Part shown: piece after piece, positions 1-7,148 of the stretch
How the letters are laid out: every line of letters begins with the position of its first letter
Position numbering within the stretch: position 1 is the first letter of the stretch
Source: Acidobacteriota bacterium
GTDB taxonomy: Bacteria; Acidobacteriota; Thermoanaerobaculia; Multivoradales; JAHZIX01
Assembly (NCBI GenBank): GCA_034211275.1
Contig: JAXHTF010000017.1
Coordinates: 1 to 60,478, forward strand
Length of the DNA stretch: 60,478 nt
Direction: 5' to 3'
The notes under the pieces: model-generated
Told to the model about the DNA's origin: nothing
Seen by the model: only the letters and a program-made list of their open reading frames with translations
Databases searched by the model: none
Translations under genes and position numbers: made by a program

Positions 1-774
1 CTGGTGAGCCCGGAGACCGCCGCGGCGGCGGCCTTGACCGGCGAGATCACCGATCCCCGCACCCTGGACATGGAGTATCCACGGGTTGAAGAACCGGAGA
101 ATCCGGTGATCCTCACCGACCACCTGGAGGCGCCGCTGCCCCCGGAGGAGTCGGCGAAGGTGGAGTTGGTGAAGGGACCGAACATCGCTTCCTTCCCGGA
201 TTTCGACCCGCTGCCGGACCGCTTGGAGATCCCGGTGCTGCTCAAGATGGGGGATGACATTTCCACCGACGAGATCATGCCGGCGGGCACCCGGGTGCTG
301 CCCTTCCGCAGCAATATCCCGAAGATCAGCGAGTTCTGTTTCGACATTCTCGATCCCACCTACCACGACCGGGCCATGGAAGTGCGGGACGCTGGGGGGC
401 ACGCGGTGGTGGCAGGGGACAATTACGGTCAGGGGTCGAGCCGCGAGCACGCGGCCTTGGCGCCACGCTTTTTGGGGCTGCGGCTGGCGCTAGTCAAGAG
501 CTTCGCCCGCATCCACTGGCAGAATCTAGCCAACTTCGGCATCCTCGCCCTCACCTTCGCCGACGATCACGACTACGACTCGATCCAGGCCGGCGACGTG
601 CTGGTGCTGGAGAATGCCCGCGCGGCGATTCAGCAGGGCCGGGAGCTGGAGCTGCGCAACCGCAGTCGGGATCGCAGCTACCAGGTGCAGCACACGCTGT
701 CGCAACGGCAGGTGGACATGATCCTGCGCGGCGGCTTGCTCAAATGGATGCAGGAGCGGCTGCAGGCGGGGTGA
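1..774 (+). CDS. Aconitate hydratase, C-terminal part (5' end outside window)
   Basis: Aconitase interconverts citrate and isocitrate in the TCA cycle. Only the end of the gene is here: the frame is open from base 1, so the Fe-S-binding domains lie upstream of the window. The visible part is the swivel domain, with MGDDISTDEIMPAG near residue 80 and the substrate-binding signature GDNYGQGSSREHAA near residue 140, both typical of aconitases. The wording of the swivel domain resembles the shorter Aquifex-type bacterial aconitases more than classic AcnA; that subtype is my inference. The GTG at position 4 is internal and not the start. The gene ends 48 bases before the next start, so the two may be co-transcribed. 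Confidence 0.93.
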   Translation: MVSPETAAAAALTGEITDPRTLDMEYPRVEEPENPVILTDHLEAPLPPEESAKVELVKGPNIASFPDFDPLPDRLEIPVLLKMGDDISTDEIMPAGTRVLPFRSNIPKISEFCFDILDPTYHDRAMEVRDAGGHAVVAGDNYGQGSSREHAALAPRFLGLRLALVKSFARIHWQNLANFGILALTFADDHDYDSIQAGDVLVLENARAAIQQGRELELRNRSRDRSYQVQHTLSQRQVDMILRGGLLKWMQERLQAG

Positions 775-822
775 GCCCTCCGGCCCTCCTCGTTGGCCGC
801 TGGCGGGGCCGGACACTACCCG

Positions 823-2049
823 ATGACGAGTCTCAAGGTTCTGGCTCTGGAGCCCTATTACGGCGGTAGCCACCGCGCCTTCCTGGACGGTTGGATCGGC
901 GCCAGCGAGCACCGCTGGACCCTCCTCACCCTTCCCGCCTACCAGTGGAAATGGCGCATGCGCCAGGCTCCCCTGAGCTTTGCGGCGGAGCTGGAGCGGC
1001 CGGAGGTCGCGGACCAAGGGCCGTGGGACGTGCTCTTCGCCACCGACATGCTCGACCTGGCTCAGCTGGCGGGGCTGGCGCCGGCGGCGGTGGCGGCGCT
1101 GCCGCGGGTGGTTTATTTTCACGAGAATCAGCTCACCTACCCGGTGCGTCACCCAGACCCTCGGGATCTCCATTTCGGCTTCACCAACGTGGTCACCGCC
1201 CTGGCGGCGGACCGAGTGTGGTTCAACTCGGCCTTCCATCGCGCTGCCTTCTCGGAGGCGGCGGAGGAGTTGCTGCGCCAGCTGCCGGACCTGGGATTGG
1301 AGCGAGGAGTGGACGGGTTGATGGCCCGCATCACCGAGCGCTCGGTGGTGGAGCCTCCGGGCATTGTCTGCCCGGAAATCGAGCCTCCAGAAAGTGGCAA
1401 GGGGCCGGGACGCTCGGAAGAGCGGGAGCCGGGGCCGCTACGGCTGCTGTGGGCGGCGCGCTGGGAGCACGACAAGAATCCCGAGGCTTTTTTCGCCGCG
1501 TTGGAGCTGGTGCGGGAGCGGGGAGTGGACTTTCGGGTCAGCGTTCTGGGGCAGAGCTTTCGTCAGGTTCCGGAAATCTTCCACCACGCCCGCCAAAGCC
1601 TCGGGGAGCGAATACGGCATTGGGGCTACGCCGAGGACCGAGGGGACTATTGGCGGGAGCTGGCAGCGGCGGATGTCTTCGTCTCCACCGCCGATCACGA
1701 GTTCTTTGGCCTGGGGGCGGTGGAGGCCATGGCCGCCGGCGCTTTTCCGCTGCTGCCGCGGCGGTTGGCCTATCCGGAGCTCCTGGCCCCTCTATCGCCG
1801 GCGGCGCAGGAGGAGCATCTCTTCAGCGGTGAATCTGGAGAGCCGGAGAGCGGGGCGCTGGCGAGGCGCATCGAAGAGCTGGCGGGCCGGCTGGAGCGGA
1901 CAGGCTCGGTGTGGCGGGAGCCTGGATCGGTGGCTCCCGCCATGGAGCGGTACTTCTGGCAGCGGCGAGCGCCGGAGCTGGATGCGGCCCTGGCCTCGGT
2001 GGTGGAGGGCCCAGGGCCCGAGCCCCGGCGAGAGCCGCCGGGAGCCTGA
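823..2049 (+). CDS. DUF3524-type glycosyltransferase, tRNA-queuosine mannosyltransferase-like
   Basis: The protein of about 408 residues opens with LKVLALEPYYGGSHRAFLDG, the hallmark N-terminus of the DUF3524/GTDC1 family. The animal member of this family mannosylates queuosine in tRNA-Asp. HENQLTYP near residue 105 and the C-terminal FFGLGAVEAMAAGAFPLLP are the GT-B donor-site regions expected of the family. I start it at ATG 823 because the N-terminal motif follows directly; an in-frame TTG at 793 would add ten residues that look non-coding. Its stop directly abuts the stop of the convergent minus-strand gene. Whether this bacterial copy acts on queuosine is inferred; no queuosine synthesis genes are visible here. 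The family call is firm, the substrate is not. Confidence 0.85.
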   Translation: MTSLKVLALEPYYGGSHRAFLDGWIGASEHRWTLLTLPAYQWKWRMRQAPLSFAAELERPEVADQGPWDVLFATDMLDLAQLAGLAPAAVAALPRVVYFHENQLTYPVRHPDPRDLHFGFTNVVTALAADRVWFNSAFHRAAFSEAAEELLRQLPDLGLERGVDGLMARITERSVVEPPGIVCPEIEPPESGKGPGRSEEREPGPLRLLWAARWEHDKNPEAFFAALELVRERGVDFRVSVLGQSFRQVPEIFHHARQSLGERIRHWGYAEDRGDYWRELAAADVFVSTADHEFFGLGAVEAMAAGAFPLLPRRLAYPELLAPLSPAAQEEHLFSGESGEPESGALARRIEELAGRLERTGSVWREPGSVAPAMERYFWQRRAPELDAALASVVEGPGPEPRREPPGA

Positions 2050-2523
2050 TTACTCTTCTTCGTCGTTCCCGGCTTCACCCTCGGAGACCGGCAGCGCGAA
2101 GCTCTCCAGCACCTGGCGGGCCCGAGGCGCGTCGTGCTCGGCGACCTTGATGGTGATGGGATCAGGGCCCACCCGCAGCAGACCAGGGCCGAAGAGCAGA
2201 TGGTCCGAGCCGTGGAGCAGGCAGGCAATGCCGGCGCTTTCGAGCTCGTCTCGCGCCGCTTCGGCGATGGTCATGGCGTCGAAGGTGCGGATCACCACCA
2301 GCTCGTCGTGGGTGAATTGACGCTCCGAGAGGTGGGCGCGATAGCGCTCCGCGGCGAGCTGGATCTCCTCCTCCGTGACCCCCCGGCGCAGCAGCTCGGC
2401 GTGCATGAACGCCCGGGCTTCGGTGCTGAAGTCGTCGCCCCGCTCGGTGAGCTCTCTGAGCAGGGTGTCCCGATTCCACGAGGAGATGATTTTCTCCATC
2501 TCCGGATGCGATACAGATTCCAT
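2050..2523 (-). CDS. DUF2007-type putative signal-transducing protein
   Basis: A 157-residue soluble acidic protein. The N-terminal half (EKIISSWNRDTLLRELTERG) is helical. The C-terminal half, from TFDAMTIAEAARDELESAGI to LRVGPDPITIKVAEHDAPRA, has the beta-alpha layout of the DUF2007 domain, which in other proteins is a small domain of unknown ligand. It is the last gene of the minus-strand lipid operon, 81 bases after the acyltransferase, and may have its own start of transcription. No catalytic residues are apparent. The function is unknown and the domain call is from pattern recognition. Confidence 0.75.
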   Translation of the reverse strand: MESVSHPEMEKIISSWNRDTLLRELTERGDDFSTEARAFMHAELLRRGVTEEEIQLAAERYRAHLSERQFTHDELVVIRTFDAMTIAEAARDELESAGIACLLHGSDHLLFGPGLLRVGPDPITIKVAEHDAPRARQVLESFALPVSEGEAGNDEEE

Positions 2524-2604
2524 GGTCGTCTTCCTCCAGTCGACGGCCGCGGGGGCCGTGGCTCCCTTGGGTTGGTACGGCGGCGTCGGGTTGTACGGAT
2601 CCGA

Positions 2605-3324
2605 TCAGCTGCCGCCCGAGCTTCCGTCGTGCGGGCCTTTGCCGTCGGGGTTCTGGCCCGGGGTGGCCTCCACCTGCTGGACGAGCTGGTTGAGAGTCTC
2701 TTCGAGCCGGTGTTTTTGGGCTTCCAGGTCGCCCTCCGTAAGCTCCCGGGGGATCTCCAGAGGCTCGCCGACGGCGAGACGGATCCGGGCGAAGGGCTTC
2801 GGCACGATCAGCCTATCCCAAGATCTTATCGCCCAGTAGCGGTCGGCGCTGAAAGCCAGGGGCAGAATCGGCACCTGCGCCATCTGGGCCAGCACTACCG
2901 CACCGGGTTGTACGCGGTACAGCGGGCCTCGGGGGCCGTCGGGGATGGTCACCGCGGCGCTGCCGTCCCGCACCGCCCGGTACATTTTGCGCAACCCGGC
3001 GCTGCCGCCGCGGGAGCTGGAGCCGCGCACCACCCGCGCCCGCCACAGCTCCGCCAGCCGCGCTCCCAGGGCGCCGTCGCCGGAGTGGCTGACCAGGATG
3101 GTGATGGGGTAGCCCTTGCGCAGCAGTCGGCGGTAGAGAGTGTAGGCGCAGAAGAGCACCCGGTTGTGCCAAAAGCTGAAGATCACCGGCCGGCGGCTCG
3201 CCGCCAGCTCTTCGAGCACGCCGGCACCGGTCACCACCTGCACCCGGCAGGTGGCGCCCAAGAGCTGGATCACCCAGCGCAGCAAGGAGGCCGCCAGTCG
3301 CAGTCGGAAGCCCTGAAGCTTCAG
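2605..3324 (-). CDS. DUF374/LpxL-like lysophospholipid acyltransferase family protein (probable CTG start)
   Basis: The protein moves an acyl chain from a carrier to a lipid or other hydroxyl acceptor at the inner membrane. FSFWHNRVLF gives the motif-I histidine (family HxxxxD-like region), and IPDGPRGPLYRVQPGAVVLA is the conserved DUF374 block. No ATG or GTG exists between the upstream in-frame stop at 3367-3369 and TTG 3285. A TTG start would cut off the family's basic N-terminal helix. A CTG at 3324-3322 restores that helix (KLQGFRLRLAASLLRW). It overlaps the ACP stop as CTGA and has a GGAGG site seven bases upstream (complement of 3332-3336). I therefore favour CTG, giving 239 residues. 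The acyl donor is probably the adjacent ACP. Confidence 0.82.
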   Translation of the reverse strand: MKLQGFRLRLAASLLRWVIQLLGATCRVQVVTGAGVLEELAASRRPVIFSFWHNRVLFCAYTLYRRLLRKGYPITILVSHSGDGALGARLAELWRARVVRGSSSRGGSAGLRKMYRAVRDGSAAVTIPDGPRGPLYRVQPGAVVLAQMAQVPILPLAFSADRYWAIRSWDRLIVPKPFARIRLAVGEPLEIPRELTEGDLEAQKHRLEETLNQLVQQVEATPGQNPDGKGPHDGSSGGS

Positions 3325-3575
3325 CCTTTTGCCTCCACAGACCGGGCCTCCAGGAATTGGTAGATGTCACCGACGGTGTCGAGGCCGGCGGCCTCCTCGT
3401 CGCTGATCTCGATCTCCAGCCGGTCCTCCAGCTCCACCAGCAGCTGCAAGGCCTTGGGGGAGTCGATGCCCAGCTCCGCCACCAGGTCCATCTGGGGCTG
3501 GATCTCGCCGGCATCGGTACCGCTGATCTCCGCGATGACGGAGGTGGCGATCTTCTTTTGTTCGTCGATCTTCAT
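3321..3575 (-). CDS. Acyl carrier protein
   Basis: An 84-residue acidic protein with the phosphopantetheine attachment motif ELGIDSPKALQLL. The serine is at residue 39, in the usual place at the start of helix II. The family holds acyl chains as thioesters on 4'-phosphopantetheine. The DSPKA wording differs from the DSLDT or DSLDV of fatty-acid-synthase ACPs, which points to a dedicated pathway ACP. It lies between a fatty acyl-AMP ligase and an acyltransferase on the same strand. The simplest reading is that the ligase loads it and the acyltransferase unloads it; that flow is inferred. No phosphopantetheinyl transferase is in the window. Confidence 0.93.
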   Translation of the reverse strand: MKIDEQKKIATSVIAEISGTDAGEIQPQMDLVAELGIDSPKALQLLVELEDRLEIEISDEEAAGLDTVGDIYQFLEARSVEAKG

Positions 3576-3651
3576 GGTCTGCTCTCGTCTCCAAGAGGTT
3601 GATCAAGGGCAAGGCCGCAGCCCGGAGCCCGGCCCCGAGCTCGACCTGAAG

Positions 3652-3679
3652 CCTGGGTCTGGGGCCCCTGGGTCTGGGG
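3652..3679. repeat. Short direct repeat in the FAAL-ACP spacer
   Basis: The 13-mer CCTGGGTCTGGGG occurs at 3652-3664 and again at 3667-3679 in the 118-base spacer between the ligase and the ACP gene. It looks like local slippage; no function is evident. Confidence 0.6.
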
Positions 3680-3693
3680 TCTCGATCCAGGGC

Positions 3694-5370
3694 TCAGATC
3701 AGGGCCTCCAGCTCGTCGTCCAGATATTGCTGGCGCAGCTGCCGGCGCTGAACCTTGCCGCTGGTGGTTTTGGGAATCTTGCCGCGGCGTACGAACACCA
3801 GGTCGGCGAGGGGCAAGGATAGTGCGCGGCCGATGCGCTGTCGAATTTCCCGCTCCAGCTCTTCCAGGTTCTCCTGGCTGCGGCTGTCCACCTCCAGCAC
3901 CAACACCGGCTCCTCGCCGGCGCCGCTGCGGGCGATGGAGAAGGCGCCACAGCGCTGGGCGCCGCCGCCGCCGATGGCCTCTTCCGCCAGCCATTCGAGC
4001 TCGTGGGGCATGAGGTTGTGCCCGCGCAGGATGAGCACGTCCTTGGTGCGGCCGGTGAGGTAGAGCTCGCCGTCGTGGAGGAAGCCCAGGTCACCGGTGC
4101 GCAGCCAGCCGTCCACCAGGGATTCGGCGGTGGCCTCGGGATCGTTGTAGTAGCCGTCGAAGACGCCGGGGCCGCGCACCCAAACCTCGCCGATGCGGTC
4201 CTCGGCGAGGGGCCGCCCGGCGGGGCCGGCGATGCGCAGCTCCGTATCCGCCACCGCTTCGCCGACGCAGGCCACGTCCCCCAGGCCCAGACCGGTGTCC
4301 GCCCCCGCCGGCAGCGGCAGGGTGCGCAGGCCTTCGCCGCGGCGGTCGAAGGTCACCGCCAAGGTCGCCTCCGCCAGACCGTAGCAGGGGCGGAAGGCCT
4401 CGGGACGGAAACCGCAGCCGGCGGTGAGTTGGCAAAAGGCTTCGACGGTCTCCGGCCGGACCATCTCGGCGCCGGTCATGGCAGCCCGCCAGCGGGATAG
4501 ATCAAGGCCCTGGAGCTGCTTGGGAGCGATGCGCTCGACGCACAGCTGGTAGCCGAAGTTGGGCGCCGGCGCGAAGCACACGCCGTGGTTGCCCAGGTTC
4601 TCGAGCCACAGCCGGGGGCGGGCCAGGAAGGTGGTGGGGTTGAGCAGCCAGAGGTCGAGGCCGCGGTTGAGGCACAGGAAGAGGCAGCCCACCAGGCCCA
4701 TGTCGTGGTGCAGGGGAAGCCAGGAGACCATGCTCTCGGCCCAGGTGCTGGCGGCGGCGCCGTGGGGGGCGCCGATGGCCTCGTCGCTGGCCAGGCCGTT
4801 GTGCACCGCCGCGCGATGGGAGATTTTCACCGCCCGGGACAGCCCGGTGGAGCCGCTGGTGAGCTGCAGGAAGGCGAGGTCGTCCGGGGACGGCTGGGGA
4901 GCGGTGAAGCCGATGGCGGTCATCGCCCGCAGCTCCTCGGGGGTGATCACCGCCTGGGCCAGCCCGTCGAGGCCGAGCTCTTCGGCGCCGGTGCGCAGGG
5001 CGGTGCCGGCCACCGCCCGCCGCGCCCCCAGCAGATCGAGGATCGCCGCTACCCGCTGGGTGTGGGCGACGGAGGAGCCCATGGCGCCGGCGGGGGCGAT
5101 GGCCACCGGCAGCGCGCCCAGGAGCAGGGCGCCCATCCAGGCGTCCATCCATTCCCAGGAGGTGGGCAGGGAGACCAGTACCGGCTCCCCCGGCTGCACT
5201 CCCAGCCCCGCCAGCTGGGAGGCGCAGGCTTGCACCGAAGCCAGCAGCTGCTGGTAGCTGCGCCGTTCGGCCCGGCGGCCGCGGCCGTCATAGATGGCGA
5301 CGCCCCGCTGAGGGAAGCGCTCGGCGGCGCGCAGCAGGGCGGCGGTGAGGGTCTCGGCGGGAGGGCTCAA
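3694..5370 (-). CDS. Fatty acyl-AMP ligase (FAAL, ANL superfamily)
   Basis: The enzyme activates a free fatty acid as acyl-AMP and passes it to an ACP rather than to CoA. Markers are LTSGSTGLSRAVKISH (P-loop), the FAAL-typical SWLPLHHDMGLVG, YGLAEATLAV, DGWLRTGDLGF and GRTKDVLILRGHNLMPHELE, and the C-terminal lysine region KTTSGKVQRR. Length is about 558 residues, normal for stand-alone FAALs. The open frame runs far upstream through the diiron gene, but that part is shadow. I place the start at TTG 5370, which overlaps the upstream stop as TTGA and suggests translational coupling. The ACP gene follows 118 bases downstream and is the obvious partner. Chain length and fate of the product are unknown. 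Confidence 0.92.
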   Translation of the reverse strand: MSPPAETLTAALLRAAERFPQRGVAIYDGRGRRAERRSYQQLLASVQACASQLAGLGVQPGEPVLVSLPTSWEWMDAWMGALLLGALPVAIAPAGAMGSSVAHTQRVAAILDLLGARRAVAGTALRTGAEELGLDGLAQAVITPEELRAMTAIGFTAPQPSPDDLAFLQLTSGSTGLSRAVKISHRAAVHNGLASDEAIGAPHGAAASTWAESMVSWLPLHHDMGLVGCLFLCLNRGLDLWLLNPTTFLARPRLWLENLGNHGVCFAPAPNFGYQLCVERIAPKQLQGLDLSRWRAAMTGAEMVRPETVEAFCQLTAGCGFRPEAFRPCYGLAEATLAVTFDRRGEGLRTLPLPAGADTGLGLGDVACVGEAVADTELRIAGPAGRPLAEDRIGEVWVRGPGVFDGYYNDPEATAESLVDGWLRTGDLGFLHDGELYLTGRTKDVLILRGHNLMPHELEWLAEEAIGGGGAQRCGAFSIARSGAGEEPVLVLEVDSRSQENLEELEREIRQRIGRALSLPLADLVFVRRGKIPKTTSGKVQRRQLRQQYLDDELEALI

Positions 5371-6203
5371 GCGCCGACGGTCTCCGCCTCCGAGAGCCGG
5401 CTGGCCTGGCTCTGGCGCTGGGCCACCCGGCGGCCCGCCTCCACCGAGCGCAGCAGGCGGCGGTGGGTCTCTTTGCCCAGCTTGTGCATCACCTCGTCGC
5501 TGGCGAGGCCGATGGAGTCGAGCTCGGTCTTGAGCGCCTCGAAGATCGGCGGCACGCCCTCCAGTACGTAGTCCAGCCGCTTGGCGAGATGCTCCTTGAA
5601 GCTCTCCGCCTCCGCCGCATCTTGCTCGTAGAGTTGGCTGAAGCGATCTTCCAGATAAATGTGGTTGAAGCCCAGGTGCCGCGCCTCGTCCCCGAGGATG
5701 CCGTCGGAGACATCGCTGAGCACCGGGTCGATGTCCAGGCGCTTGAACTCTTCCATGATCAGCAGCGCCAGCACCTCGCTGATCAACACGCCGGAGAGCC
5801 ACTCCGCCGGCTCTTTGGAGACGATGCGGCTCTGGAAGAGGTAGCCGGCGGGGAAGCGGCGGATGGGCAGGGGTTCTTGGTCCAGCCGCTGATAGAAGCG
5901 GGCGAAGAGCTCGGTGTGGCGGGCTTCGTCCACCGCCCAGGTGGTGAGATAGAACTGGCTCTCCACCTCGGAACGGTGGCCGAGGATGGGGATCAGGCCG
6001 GAGACCGAGTACAGCGCCGCCTGCTCGCCCATGAGCACCGGGGTCAGCACCTTGGCCAGCTCTTCTTTGAATTTGCGGCTGGTGATGCGGTGGGGTTTGT
6101 CCCACTGGACGTCCTCCGCCGACCACTGGGAGCGCAGGGCGGTATGCCAGAGGTGCATCTGGCGCTTCTTTTTGAGATCCGGAAGTACTTTGTAGATATT
6201 CAT
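5367..6203 (-). CDS. Ferritin-like diiron protein (oxygenase/desaturase-like)
   Basis: A 278-residue all-helical protein with two EARH motifs that complete a ferritin-like diiron site: Glu60, then EARH at 93-96, Glu143, then EARH at 173-176. The spacing of about 33 and 30 residues fits the E...ExxH...E...ExxH pattern of R2-like oxidases, N-oxygenases and soluble acyl-ACP desaturases. It is not a close match in length or wording to any one of these. The start ATG has AGGAG six bases upstream. It is the first gene of the operon with FAAL, ACP and acyltransferase. An acyl-ACP substrate is therefore likely, with hydroxylation, desaturation or cleavage possible; the reaction cannot be read from sequence. 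Confidence 0.82.
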   Translation of the reverse strand: MNIYKVLPDLKKKRQMHLWHTALRSQWSAEDVQWDKPHRITSRKFKEELAKVLTPVLMGEQAALYSVSGLIPILGHRSEVESQFYLTTWAVDEARHTELFARFYQRLDQEPLPIRRFPAGYLFQSRIVSKEPAEWLSGVLISEVLALLIMEEFKRLDIDPVLSDVSDGILGDEARHLGFNHIYLEDRFSQLYEQDAAEAESFKEHLAKRLDYVLEGVPPIFEALKTELDSIGLASDEVMHKLGKETHRRLLRSVEAGRRVAQRQSQASRLSEAETVGA

Positions 6204-6557
6204 TGCTGACTCCTGAGGCGGGCGAAGATCTCGTTGGAACGACGAGGAAGGCTCCCCATCGAAGACAGTTTAACAGCCCATGGTGAAAGTCTGGAGGGGT
6301 GCAGGTCTTGCAATGCGGAGAGCAGGATTTACCAGCCTTGGGGCGATCCTGACGGCCGTACCAGGGCTCGCCGGGATCTGAAGGTCCGTGGGCCGGGGGT
6401 TGGCACCGGGAGCTCGAGGCCGGGTATAAACCTTGCTTCGTATCTATCGGCAGGGGACTGCCGCTACAGGTAGGCCGCTACAGGTAGTATGTGCCCTGCG
6501 CGGCAGCCCCGAACATCCTCGAGATCCACGCTTCGAACTCCGTCCTCGAAGGGACCC
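6204..6557. other. Divergent intergenic region, lipid operon / chemosensory operon
   Basis: A 354-base spacer between two divergent operons. It holds the ribosome site of the diiron gene at the left end, a candidate promoter at 6400-6430 and a GAAGGGA ribosome site just before cheW. A 14-base near-duplication (GGCCGCTACAGGTA-like) sits around 6460-6490. No gene is seen in it. Confidence 0.6.
6400..6430 (+). promoter_or_regulatory. Candidate sigma-70-type promoter for the chemosensory operon
   Basis: TTGGCA at 6400-6405 and TATAAA at 6425-6430 are separated by 19 bases (18 if the -10 is read as GTATAA). Transcription would start about 120 bases before cheW. This is a pattern match only. Confidence 0.35.
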
Positions 6558-7148
6558 ATGCAGCAGTCCAATCCATCCAAGCTCCGCTGGACCGTCGGTG
6601 GTGGAGATCGGCAGGGCAAAGAGCCGTTTCTCATCGTCATCGCCGGTGGAGTACGTTGCGCTCTGGCCTTGGGCGAGGTCGGAGAGGTGTTGCGCCCTCT
6701 GGCGGTGACCCAGGTGGCGGGGGCACCACCGGAAGTCGCCGGGGTGGCGGTGGTCCGGGGGCGCTCGCTGCCGGTTCTGCGGCTGGCAGGATTGTTCGAC
6801 GATGAAGGGGTCGGAGGACGGCGCCCAACGGATGCAGGCCCAGTGGATGCCGGCCCATCGGATGCACGCCCAGCAGGCCGCTGGGTCACGCTGCACGATC
6901 CCAAGGCGCCGGTGCTGGCGGTGGACGCGGTGGAGAGGGTGCGCTGGCTCGATGCGCAGGAGCTCGACCGCGCCGACTTGCTCTCGGAAGCGGCGGCGGG
7001 AGCCGTCGGTCGCCTGGGAGCCCTCGATCGCCAGATTCTGGTCTGTTTGGAGACCGCCCGCATCGTCGAGGCCTTGGACCTACCCCACAGATCGATTGCC
7101 TCTGACGAGGCTGCTGCTGGAGATTCCTCCATTGGGGATTCTCGATGA
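6558..7148 (+). CDS. cheW: CheW-like coupling protein (first copy)
   Basis: A 196-residue protein with a CheW fold: FLIVIAGGVRCALALGEVGE at the N-terminus, then GVAVVRGRSLPVLRLAGLF, which is the conserved IPVIDL-like region. CheW links receptors to the CheA kinase in signalling arrays. I start it at ATG 6558, which has GAAGGGA just upstream; an in-frame GTG at 6489 would add residues of no family character. A low-complexity insert (TDAGPVDAGPSDARPAG, about residue 92) splits the domain. It opens an eight-gene operon and overlaps cheR as ATGA. The sequence is divergent from enteric CheW, as in WspB/WspD-type systems. Confidence 0.85.
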   Translation: MQQSNPSKLRWTVGGGDRQGKEPFLIVIAGGVRCALALGEVGEVLRPLAVTQVAGAPPEVAGVAVVRGRSLPVLRLAGLFDDEGVGGRRPTDAGPVDAGPSDARPAGRWVTLHDPKAPVLAVDAVERVRWLDAQELDRADLLSEAAAGAVGRLGALDRQILVCLETARIVEALDLPHRSIASDEAAAGDSSIGDSR

